This document shows positions 14,885-21,746 of a stretch of DNA of 26,854 nucleotides, one piece after another. A program made the position numbers and the translations under genes. This DNA comes from JANLSO01 sp031362405. GTDB lineage: Bacteria; Actinomycetota; Thermoleophilia; Miltoncostaeales; Miltoncostaeaceae. The stretch lies in NCBI GenBank assembly GCA_031362405.1, contig JANLSO010000130.1, positions 1-26,854 on the forward strand, written 5' to 3'. The notes under the pieces are model-generated. The model saw only the letters and a program-made list of their open reading frames with translations, ran no database searches and had not been told where the DNA came from. Positions within the stretch are counted from its first letter, which is position 1. Every line of letters starts with the position of its first letter.

Positions 14885-15717
14885 GCACCGACGCACCCGA
14901 CGAAAAGCCGGTCGAGTCCGACGAGACGGCGCCCGCGCCCGAGCCGCTCGTCTGTGCCTCATGCTCCGCCCCGCTGGATGACGATCAGACGTACTGCCTA
15001 GAGTGTGGAACCCCCACCGCCAAAGCTCCGCGGCTCTCACGCGGGCGCGGGCGCGGCGCCGTTGCCCTGGGCCTTGCGGTGTTGGGGCTCGGCACCGGGG
15101 GTCTGGCCTGGGCGGTTGCCTCAGATCGAAACCCGTCGGGCCCGGTGGCGTCGTCGACCACGACCTCCGGCACGGCACCGCCTGCCACCGGCGCGACGAC
15201 GATCGACACGAATGGCGTGCCGACGGTTCTGCCGCCGGTAACCAGTGGTACGCCCTCAACACCGACCGATCCCGCCGTGACCGACACCACCTTCGTCACA
15301 GCCACATCGGGCACCGGTTCCCTTCCTGCGCCGACGACCGACCCCACGGCCTCGACGGCCGCGCTCACCGAAACCACCGCCACCGCGACGGCCGGAACCA
15401 CCGCCACAGACCCCGGACCTGCGTCAACAGGGACCGACACCGGCTCGACCGCATCCGACTGGCCCGCGGGCCGCACTGCATGGACGGCGGTTCTGGCCTC
15501 GGCGCGCAATCGACCCGAGGCCGAGTCGGTGCGCGACCGGGCACAAGGTGACGGTGAGAAAGCGGGGATTCTCGTCTCCGCTGACCATTCAGAGCTGAAG
15601 CCGGGGTTCTTCGTCGTCTTCTCGGGCGTGTTCAGCAGCCGTCAGACGGCGATCAACCAGGCCGCGCGCTTGAAAGGGAGCTTCGCCCGGGCCTACGCCC
15701 GGAAGATCACCGGCTGA
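14881..15717 (+). CDS. Zinc ribbon - membrane helix - SPOR-like domain protein
   Basis: The 278-residue product starts at GTG 14881, overlapping the previous stop. Parts in order: an acidic N-terminus, a zinc ribbon with C25-x2-C28 and C39-x2-C42, a basic stretch RLSRGRGRG, one membrane helix (about 59-80), a Thr/Pro/Ala-rich linker of about 110 residues, and a C-terminal domain (about 198-276) ending in FFVVFSGVFSSRQTAINQAA and RLKGSFARAYARKI, which looks like SPOR. Positive residues before the helix predict the ribbon inside and SPOR outside. SPOR domains bind glycan strands lacking stem peptides, often at division sites. It therefore could link wall state to a cytoplasmic partner, perhaps the coiled-coil protein upstream. 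It overlaps the convergent gene by 11 nt. Confidence 0.78.
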   Translation: MSTDAPDEKPVESDETAPAPEPLVCASCSAPLDDDQTYCLECGTPTAKAPRLSRGRGRGAVALGLAVLGLGTGGLAWAVASDRNPSGPVASSTTTSGTAPPATGATTIDTNGVPTVLPPVTSGTPSTPTDPAVTDTTFVTATSGTGSLPAPTTDPTASTAALTETTATATAGTTATDPGPASTGTDTGSTASDWPAGRTAWTAVLASARNRPEAESVRDRAQGDGEKAGILVSADHSELKPGFFVVFSGVFSSRQTAINQAARLKGSFARAYARKITG

Positions 15718-16849
15718 CGCGCAGGGTCGTTCGCGCGGCGAGCCGCGTCCGCGTGCCGGGCGCGGTTACCACCAGACGGGCACCCCTCGTTGCGAGGCGC
15801 ACGCGAAAGCGGCCTGCCGAACGCACCGTCGCTGAGCCGACCTGCCGGCCTGCGGCGAGCACCGCCAGGCGGGATCCTGCGGGTGCGCCGCGCAGCGTGC
15901 CGCGCACCCGCACGATCGCGCCGCTGCGACGAGCGCTCACACTGGTGAACACGACACGCCGCACGGGGAGGCCGATGTCGCGCAGAGCGACCTGGTCGCC
16001 GCCGGGGTCCACCTGGATTCTCAGTGTCACGGGGAGGTCGGCCGAGGGAACCGGCACGCGGATATCGCGCCACTGCGGGGAGATCTGCGCCCGCTGGGTG
16101 CGGCCGTTGACCGCCACCGTGATGCGCCCCCCACCGCGCGCCGCGACAAGAAGCGCCCCGATGCCGGGGCCGGGGAGCGGGGCGGACCGTTCGATGTCGA
16201 GCAGCTCCCCGTCAACGATCAGCTGCGGGCGTCCGTCGCGGACGTCAATTGTTGGTGCGCCGCCGCGCACGGTCCACCCCGGCAGGGGCGCGGAGATCGG
16301 CCCGACGCCGAAGACCTCCACACCTCCACCGAGGATGGGTGTTGGATCCAGCTGCAGGCGGACGGTCTGGCCGGCCAGACCCGCGATGTTCACGACGTAG
16401 GGCGTGGTGATGGGGCCGGGGGTAGCGACGCCGAGCGAGATGGGAGCGCCGACGCCCGGCAGAGCACTTACCTCGACCACGGCGCTCGAGCCGCGCGACC
16501 GCATGGGGACGGCCAGCGTCTGGGCACGCGGGTCGATCGTGAAAGCCGGTGATACCAGCGTGGTGTTCTCCACCAGCCGAGCCGCCACGACTCCTGAAGG
16601 ATCAAGCACGAGTTGAATCGGCGTCGCGCCGATGGTCGACCAACCCGCGAGATCGGGCCCCGGCCCGCTCGGCCCCCCGGGGAGCATCGGCGGCGCCCGC
16701 CTCGGCTCGGCGGCAAGCACCCCCGCGGAGGCACCTGCGACGAGGATGAGAGCTGCGGCGGTTGCGGAAATGCGGGAGACGGGGGCTTTCGATCGGGTGC
16801 CGAGTAGAGTCGGGGCGATGATAGAGGCGGATCCGCTCCACGTCGCCAC
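15707..16849 (-). CDS. Secreted beta-rich protein of unknown function
   Basis: The frame gives up to 380 residues with a hydrophobic signal stretch (ISATAAALILVAGASAGVLA, about 28-47) and then beta-rich segments: a region of about 200 residues with VVNIAGLAGQTVRLQLDP and GGGRITVAVNGRTQRAQISP, and a C-terminal Ig-like unit of about 80 residues (VVFTSVSARRSGAIVRVRG to the end). The start is unclear. GTG 16849 gives a basic N-region but overlaps the divergent hyuA start by 32 nt; ATT near residue 28 would give a short signal peptide. No enzyme motif is recognised. It may be a carbohydrate-binding or surface protein. It overlaps the convergent SPOR gene at its 3' end. Confidence 0.65.
   Translation of the reverse strand: MATWSGSASIIAPTLLGTRSKAPVSRISATAAALILVAGASAGVLAAEPRRAPPMLPGGPSGPGPDLAGWSTIGATPIQLVLDPSGVVAARLVENTTLVSPAFTIDPRAQTLAVPMRSRGSSAVVEVSALPGVGAPISLGVATPGPITTPYVVNIAGLAGQTVRLQLDPTPILGGGVEVFGVGPISAPLPGWTVRGGAPTIDVRDGRPQLIVDGELLDIERSAPLPGPGIGALLVAARGGGRITVAVNGRTQRAQISPQWRDIRVPVPSADLPVTLRIQVDPGGDQVALRDIGLPVRRVVFTSVSARRSGAIVRVRGTLRGAPAGSRLAVLAAGRQVGSATVRSAGRFRVRLATRGARLVVTAPGTRTRLAARTTLRVSR
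16805..16810 (+). promoter_or_regulatory. Probable -10 box TAGAGT of hyuA
   Basis: TAGAGT is followed by 7 nt and the hyuA ATG at 16818, with no Shine-Dalgarno, again predicting a leaderless transcript. It lies inside the 5' part of the divergent secreted-protein gene. Confidence 0.45.
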
Positions 16850-18758
16850 AGCCCAGGTCGGCGTGGACGTCGGGGGCACGTTCACGGACGCCGCCCTTGT
16901 GCACGAGGGCCGGTTGTTCACTGCGAAGGTCCCGACCACCTCCGACGACCAGAGCCGTGGAGTGATCGCCGCGGTCGATGTGGCGCTCAGCCGCGCGGGG
17001 TTCGGGGCCGGCGCCGTTGCCCGTTTTGCGCACGGCATGACCGTCGGCACCAACGCCCTGCTCGAAGGCACGGGCGCGCGGACCGCCCTCGTGGCGACCG
17101 AAGGCTTTGGTGACGTGCTCGAGCTGCGACGCCAGAATCGGGCGCACCTCTACCGGCTCGACGTCGGGCACCCGGCCCCGCTCGTGGATCGAAACGACGT
17201 CATCGAGGTGCCGGAGCGCTGCGGCCCCGACGACGTCATCACTCCGCTGACCGACGAGATGATCGACAACGTCGTGGCCCAGGTCGCCGATCGGGACGTT
17301 CCCGCGGTTGCGATCTGCCTACTGTTCTCGTACGCCCATCCGAGCCATGAACGGCGACTCGCAGCCGCTCTACGATCAGCCCTGCCCGGGGTTCACGTGA
17401 GCGCCTCGTGCGATGTGCTGGCGGAGATCCGAGAGTTCGAGCGCGCGTCCACGACGGTGATCGACGCCACCCTCGGCCCCCTGCTCGGCGACTACCTGCG
17501 CGGCCTCGCCACGCGGGCCCGGGCGGCGGGGCTTCCGAAGCCTGAGATCATGCAGAGCAACGGCGGCGTCACCGAACTCGCCTACGCCGCCGAGCACGCC
17601 GCGGTGACGGTGCTCTCTGGCCCGGCCGCCGGCGCGATCGGAGCCGCCCAGGTCGCATCCGACGTGGGCGCGCCGGTAGCGCTCACCTTCGACATGGGCG
17701 GCACCTCGTGCGACGTCGCACTCGTCGTCGACGGCCAACCGGGGCGCGCGGCCGCGGCGACGATCAACGGTCACCCGATCCACCTACCGATGCTGGATGT
17801 CGAGACCGTCTCCGCGGGAGGGGGCAGCATCGCCTGGGCCGATGGCGGCGGCGCCCTGCGGGTCGGCCCTCGCTCGGCCGGTGCGCGACCCGGCCCCGCA
17901 GCATACGGCCACGGTGGCACGCGCCCCACCGTCACCGACGCGAACGTCGTGCTGGGGCGGTTGGCGACCACGCAGGCGCTGGGTGGAGAGATCCGGCTTG
18001 ATCCGGTGGCCGCACACATGGCCGTCGCGACGCTCGCAGATGAGCTGGGGATCGAGGTCGAGGTGTGCGCCCGGGGCATCCTCTCGGTATCCGTTGAGGA
18101 GATGGCCCGGGTCGTGCGGCGCGCCAGTGTCGAGCGTGGCGTTGACCCGCGCGGGGCCTGCATCGTGGCCTTCGGGGGCGCGGGGCCGCTGCACGCCTGC
18201 GCGGTCGCCGAGGCGGTCGGCGTCACGCGGGTCGTTGCCCCGGCGGCGGCAGGCGTGCTTGCCGCGCTCGGCGTGATCGTCGCCCCGGAGCGCCGCGACT
18301 GGTCGCGGTCAATCCTCACCAACCTGGGTTCTGACACGCAGATCACCGCGGTCTGCGCGGCGCTGACAGCCCGCGCGCATGAGGAACTCCCCGGTGCGCG
18401 GACTCTCGTGAGCGTTGATTGCCGCTACGTTGGCCAAAGCCATTCCCTGAACGTTGCGTGGCAACCCGATGACGGCATCAACGCGCTGATCGGTGCTTTC
18501 CACGAGGTTCATCAGCGACGGTTCGGCGGTTCGCGCCCCGAACACGACGTGCAGGCCGTCACCGTGCGTCTTGCGGCGGAGCACTCCAGCCGGGCGCCGG
18601 CGCAGCCCGCGGGGGAGGTTGTCGAGACCATGAGGGGGCCGTGTGCCATCGCCATGGACGGGGCAACCTGCTGGGTGGCGCCCGGGTGGAGCGCCGCCGT
18701 CCATGAATCAGGTCTCATCGACATGCATCGTGATGAGGTGCCGTCATCGACCCGGTGA
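16818..18758 (+). CDS. hyuA: Hydantoinase/oxoprolinase family subunit A (HyuA)
   Basis: The 646-residue product has the ASKHA-fold motifs of HyuA: GVDVGGTFTD (15-24), HGMTVGTNALLEGTGARTA, SGPAAGAIGAAQ, FDMGGTSCDVALV, AGGGSIAW, GPRSAGARPGPAAYG and FGGAGPLHACAVAEA. HyuA works with HyuB to cleave hydantoin-type or related cyclic amides with ATP; N-methylhydantoinase, 5-oxoprolinase and acetone carboxylase subunits share this fold, so the substrate is open. ATG 16818 is favoured over longer frames because it gives the short N-terminus expected before GVDVGGT and has a -10 box 7 nt upstream. Its stop overlaps the hyuB GTG (GTGA). No hydantoin transporter or racemase is adjacent. Confidence 0.92.
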   Translation: MIEADPLHVATAQVGVDVGGTFTDAALVHEGRLFTAKVPTTSDDQSRGVIAAVDVALSRAGFGAGAVARFAHGMTVGTNALLEGTGARTALVATEGFGDVLELRRQNRAHLYRLDVGHPAPLVDRNDVIEVPERCGPDDVITPLTDEMIDNVVAQVADRDVPAVAICLLFSYAHPSHERRLAAALRSALPGVHVSASCDVLAEIREFERASTTVIDATLGPLLGDYLRGLATRARAAGLPKPEIMQSNGGVTELAYAAEHAAVTVLSGPAAGAIGAAQVASDVGAPVALTFDMGGTSCDVALVVDGQPGRAAAATINGHPIHLPMLDVETVSAGGGSIAWADGGGALRVGPRSAGARPGPAAYGHGGTRPTVTDANVVLGRLATTQALGGEIRLDPVAAHMAVATLADELGIEVEVCARGILSVSVEEMARVVRRASVERGVDPRGACIVAFGGAGPLHACAVAEAVGVTRVVAPAAAGVLAALGVIVAPERRDWSRSILTNLGSDTQITAVCAALTARAHEELPGARTLVSVDCRYVGQSHSLNVAWQPDDGINALIGAFHEVHQRRFGGSRPEHDVQAVTVRLAAEHSSRAPAQPAGEVVETMRGPCAIAMDGATCWVAPGWSAAVHESGLIDMHRDEVPSSTR

Positions 18759-20281
18759 CATTGCAGGTGATGGCGAACGCTCTGCGGGCCGTTGCCGAAG
18801 AGATGGAAGCCGCGCTGGTGCGCTCGGCCTACAGCCCCAACATCACCGAGCGTCGCGACTGCAGCACCGCGGTGTTCGATGCGCGCGGGAACATGGTCGT
18901 CCAGTCGGCGTCGATTCCGGTGCACCTGGGGGCCATGCCGGAGGCGGTTGCGGCGGTGATTGCGCGTGGCGCGGTGCCCCGTGAGGTGTGGCTTTTGAAC
19001 GACCCCTATCGCGGGGGCACGCACCTACCGGATCTCACGATGGTCAGCCCGATCGCCGTGGCCGGTGAGCTCGCTGCCTACGCGGTGACCCGCGCCCACC
19101 ATGCCGACGTGGGCGGGATGGCCCCCGGTAGCATGCCGGCCGGGTCGCGTGAGCTTGTGCAGGAGGGCTTGGTGATCCCGCCGGTGCGAATCGTGGTGAC
19201 GGGTGAGCCGGTCCCGGACATCCTGGCGCTGGTTCTGGCCAATAGCCGCACGCCGATCGAGCGTGAGGGTGATCTCCGGGCGCAATTCGCGGCCCATGCC
19301 CTGGCCGACCGCCGCCTCGCAGAAGTCGCCGAGCGCCACGGGGCCGCGACGGTGAGAGCGGCGTTCTCCGCGCTGCTCGCCTATGCAGAGCGGCGTACCC
19401 GGGCCGAGATCACGCGTATTCCGGATGGGCGCTACGTCGCCGAGGAGGCCCTCGAAGGGGACGGAGTCGTCACGACGCCGCTCGTGCTGAGGGTCGCGGT
19501 CGAGGTTTCCGGTGATCGGATGCGCGTTGATTTCACGGGGACCGATCCGGCCGGCCCAGGGAATGGCAACTGCCCGCTCGCAGTAACCCGCTCGGCGGTG
19601 TTCTTCGTGGTGCGCTGCGTGACCGACCCTGATATCTCCGCCTCGACGGGTGCGTTTGTCCCGGTGGAGGTCATCGCACCCGAGGGCTGCCTGGTGAACG
19701 CCGCGCATCCCCATGCGGTGGCGGCGGGCAACGTCGAGACCTCCAGCCGGATCGTCGATCTGATGTTCTCGGCCCTCGGTCAGGCGATTCCCGTGCCGGC
19801 GCAGGGTCAGGGAACCATGAACAACCTGACGATCGGTGGCCCCGGCTTTACGTACTACGAGACGCTCGGCGGCGGCCAGGGGGCGTCGGCGAACGGGCCG
19901 GGGCCCTCGGCAGTGCACGTTGCGATGAGCAACACGCTCAACACGCCGGTGGAGTCGCTCGAGACCGCCTACCCGTTGCGCGTCGAGAGCTACCGGCTGC
20001 GTCTGGGTAGCGGCGGTGCGGGTATCCACTCGGGCGGGTGCGGGGTCGAGCGGCGGATCCGCGTGCTGGTCGACGCGGAGGTATCGGTGATCGCGGAGCG
20101 CCGCCTGTTCGCCCCGCGCGGTTCTCAAGGTGGGCGTGACGGGGCGATCGGCCGTACGACGCTCAACGGTGTCGAACTACCGGCGAGGTGGACGGGCCGC
20201 GTGGTCGCCGGGGACATCATCGGCATCGAGACACCGGGAGGGGGCGGCTGGGGCCACCCCCTTCCCCACATCATGCTCTGA
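18755..20281 (+). CDS. hyuB: Hydantoinase/oxoprolinase family subunit B (HyuB)
   Basis: The 508-residue product shows HyuB landmarks: SPNITERRDCSTAVFDARG, VHLGAMPEAV, NDPYRGGTHLPD (82-93), the probable metal motif AHHADVGG (114-121), MNNLTIGG and the C-terminal GGGGWG. It is the catalytic partner of HyuA. The length is close to that of the N-methylhydantoinase B group. GTG 18755 lies within the hyuA stop, so translation is coupled. Its end overlaps the convergent small zinc-binding gene by 11 nt, which leaves no room for a terminator between them. Confidence 0.92.
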   Translation: MTLQVMANALRAVAEEMEAALVRSAYSPNITERRDCSTAVFDARGNMVVQSASIPVHLGAMPEAVAAVIARGAVPREVWLLNDPYRGGTHLPDLTMVSPIAVAGELAAYAVTRAHHADVGGMAPGSMPAGSRELVQEGLVIPPVRIVVTGEPVPDILALVLANSRTPIEREGDLRAQFAAHALADRRLAEVAERHGAATVRAAFSALLAYAERRTRAEITRIPDGRYVAEEALEGDGVVTTPLVLRVAVEVSGDRMRVDFTGTDPAGPGNGNCPLAVTRSAVFFVVRCVTDPDISASTGAFVPVEVIAPEGCLVNAAHPHAVAAGNVETSSRIVDLMFSALGQAIPVPAQGQGTMNNLTIGGPGFTYYETLGGGQGASANGPGPSAVHVAMSNTLNTPVESLETAYPLRVESYRLRLGSGGAGIHSGGCGVERRIRVLVDAEVSVIAERRLFAPRGSQGGRDGAIGRTTLNGVELPARWTGRVVAGDIIGIETPGGGGWGHPLPHIML

Positions 20282-20585
20282 GGCGTGCCTTTGGCGCTGC
20301 CTCGACCGGCGTCCAGATGCTGTTTCCGCAGCCGTGACAGGAGCCATTGCCGCGCGCGTTGGATGTGCGTACTGCGTTGCATTGAACCCAGGCCGAGCAC
20401 CGGCCGTCGTCTTCCCATGTGCTCGCCCCGCACGCCGGGCAGCTCTCGGGGAGGTAGTGCGCGCCGGTGACGCGTATCGATTCCCAGCAGTAGCGGCACG
20501 AATAGACGCTGCGACCCGCACGACGCACGCGATGTGCGTCGCGACGACCCTCGTCGGCGGCGCGGGAGGGATGGAGTGTGGCCAT
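20271..20585 (-). CDS. Small eight-cysteine, probable zinc-binding protein
   Basis: The 104-residue product starts at ATG 20585 with GGGGGA 7 nt upstream. After a basic N-terminus (RRDAHRVRRAGRS) it has C30-x2-C33, C49-x2-C52 and then C63, C69, C83-x2-C86, enough for two zinc sites. Sequence pieces include SCRYCWESIRVTGAHYLPES, CPACGASTW and CHGCGNSIWTPVEAA. No signal or membrane segment is seen. Two-ribbon proteins of this size often bind nucleic acid or act as adaptors; nothing here decides that. A longer in-frame start at 20627 exists but has no ribosome site. It faces hyuB tail to tail and lies downstream of the palindrome-rich gap. Confidence 0.7.
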   Translation of the reverse strand: MATLHPSRAADEGRRDAHRVRRAGRSVYSCRYCWESIRVTGAHYLPESCPACGASTWEDDGRCSAWVQCNAVRTSNARGNGSCHGCGNSIWTPVEAAPKARLRA

Positions 20586-20632
20586 CGTGATGTCCCCCAG
20601 ATTGTGACGAACGGCACATGCCGTCACGGGAG

Positions 20633-20662
20633 ATCGTACCGTTCGCCACGAACTGTCTACAA
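20633..20662 (-). promoter_or_regulatory. Candidate promoter of the eight-cysteine protein gene
   Basis: Minus strand TTGTAG (20662-20657), 18-nt spacer, TACGAT (20638-20633) resembles a housekeeping promoter. The predicted start near 20626 gives a leader of about 40 nt with GGGGGA before ATG 20585. Confidence 0.45.
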
Positions 20663-20709
20663 GGTCGCGGAGGAATTGCCTACCGGCCCTCGGTGTGCGG
20701 CGTGTCAGA

Positions 20710-20740
20710 TGTCACCCCGGTGCCTGGCACCGGGGTGACA
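20710..20740. repeat. Palindrome copy 1 of the GGTGCC-N-GGCACC family
   Basis: Left arm TGTCACCCCGGTGCC, single central T, then the exact reverse complement of the arm: 15 perfect pairs. It shares the core GGTGCC-N-GGCACC and outer GTCA/TGAC with the other copies, but CCCC lies between. Confidence 0.85.
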
Positions 20741-20830
20741 GAAGTACGCGCACGCGGGTGCCAACGGCGTCTCGATCGGGCCTGGCGATCCTTAATTATC
20801 CCTCTTTATGGCTGTTTCTCTCAAGGCAGC

Positions 20831-20861
20831 GTCACACCCGGTGCCTGGCACCGGGTGTGAC
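20831..20861. repeat. Palindrome copy 2 of the GGTGCC-N-GGCACC family
   Basis: Left arm GTCACACCCGGTGCC, central T, exact reverse complement: 15 perfect pairs. CACCC lies between the GTCA end and the core. AAAAATT follows on the plus strand. Confidence 0.85.
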
Positions 20862-20898
20862 AAAAATTCAGCCTCCGACAGCCTCAACATCCCGGAAT

Positions 20899-20931
20899 GT
20901 CAGCATCTGATGCCCGGCACCAGATGCTGAC
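20899..20931. repeat. Palindrome copy 3 of the GGTGCC-N-GGCACC family
   Basis: Left arm GTCAGCATCTGATGCC, central C, right arm GGCACCAGATGCTGAC: 15 of 16 pairs. The one mismatch is in the core (GATGCC against the expected GGTGCC). The variable part is GCATCT, unlike the C-rich segments of the other copies. Confidence 0.8.
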
Positions 20932-20943
20932 GTCACGCGATCC

Positions 20944-20962
20944 CCGGCTGATATTCAGCCGG
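20944..20962 (-). terminator. Hairpin spanning the stop codon of the LytR_C gene
   Basis: CCGGCTGA and TCAGCCGG form a perfect 8-bp stem with a 3-nt loop; the TGA stop (20957-20955) is inside it. No U-run follows. It may end transcription together with the adjacent palindrome, or protect the mRNA 3' end. Confidence 0.4.
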
Positions 20963-21692
20963 TGGCGAGGTCCAAGCCGACGATCACGAGGACGTCCGCG
21001 TTATCGATCTGTTCAGCGGTGACGCCTTCGAGGGGTGTCGCGACCTCGATGCCCAGGTCACGTGCCACGTTCTGGGCCGCGACCTTCTTCCCCTTGGTCC
21101 ATTGAACGACGGAAATCTTGAGGTCACTGCGCCCGTCAGGGGGATTGTTGATCTTCCCGAGCACGTAGCCGAACTGCTGCTCGAGTTTCGGGCCGACGGT
21201 GTTCAGTGCGGCTCCGTCGACGCCGCTCGCGTTGAAGACCGCGACGGTGACGGTTCCGGGATCGATATCCGGCGGGTTCGCGGGGACCTGCGTGGGGTTC
21301 GGCGGGACCGGCGTGGTGTCGGTTGTGGAGGTCTGGCCCTGGGAGCTGCCGGGCGGGTTCTTTCCCGAGGCGGCGCTGTCACGGATAAGGAAGTACCAGC
21401 CTCCCGCTCCGAGGACGACCACGGCGGCGGCGGCGGCACCAATGACAACCCCGCGAGGAGGCCCGGCGCCGAGGCTGCGTCGCGGTCGGACACCCTCCGA
21501 GGTGGTGATGCGTTGCTGCAGTTGCACAATCCGTTCAAGGGGAGCATCTGCTCCGGCCGTTCCGTTGGAGATCAGGCGCTGCTCGATGCGTCGGATCGCG
21601 CGACCGTGGCGCCACGCCTGGACGACGAGCGCGATCGAGAAAAAGAGGGCGAGCACCGCCGCGGAGGGCGTAAGGAGGTCGATCCATTCCAC
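20955..21692 (-). CDS. Membrane protein with C-terminal LytR_C-like domain
   Basis: The 245-residue product starts at GTG 21692. It has a membrane helix at 6-26, a charged helical region with RRIEQRL (about 30-70), a second helix at 81-103 (GVVIGAAAAAVVVLGAGGWY), a Pro/Thr/Ser linker (107-143) and a C-terminal domain (about 146-242) with VTVAVFNASGVDGAALNTVG that resembles LytR_C. Such domains occur in cell-envelope proteins near LytR-CpsA-Psr glycopolymer ligases, but here the catalytic LCP domain is absent. If both helices cross the membrane, the linker and LytR_C domain lie outside. It follows rel on the same strand after 54 nt but has its own -10-like box. Confidence 0.75.
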   Translation of the reverse strand: MEWIDLLTPSAAVLALFFSIALVVQAWRHGRAIRRIEQRLISNGTAGADAPLERIVQLQQRITTSEGVRPRRSLGAGPPRGVVIGAAAAAVVVLGAGGWYFLIRDSAASGKNPPGSSQGQTSTTDTTPVPPNPTQVPANPPDIDPGTVTVAVFNASGVDGAALNTVGPKLEQQFGYVLGKINNPPDGRSDLKISVVQWTKGKKVAAQNVARDLGIEVATPLEGVTAEQIDNADVLVIVGLDLATG

Positions 21693-21700
21693 GGCGCGGA

Positions 21701-21706
21701 AAGGTA
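21701..21706 (-). promoter_or_regulatory. Probable -10 box TACCTT of the LytR_C gene
   Basis: On the minus strand TACCTT is followed by 8 nt and GTG 21692; no Shine-Dalgarno separates them. This predicts a leaderless transcript that starts independently of rel. Confidence 0.4.
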
Positions 21707-21746
21707 TCAGCCACGCTCGGCTGCCCGCGCAATCTCGGTCGGGCTG

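Larger units (their letters stand above)
20586..20954. other. 369-bp gene-free interval with three palindromes and an AT-rich patch
   Basis: No coding sequence is supported. It holds the promoter of the eight-cysteine gene, three related palindromes (20710-20740, 20831-20861, 20899-20931), and an AT-rich stretch at 20791-20818 (CTTAATTATC then CCTCTTTATG) that stands out from the GC-rich surroundings. Confidence 0.7.

Noticed and set aside
20710..20931. Reading the palindromes as ordinary intrinsic terminators
   Set aside because: None is followed by a U-run, three in a row is excessive, and the shared core and ends indicate a repeat family; a terminator role is not excluded.
20710..20931. 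CRISPR array
   Set aside because: Only three units, each an almost perfect palindrome, unequal spacing (about 90 and 37 nt) and different arm sequences; no cas gene.
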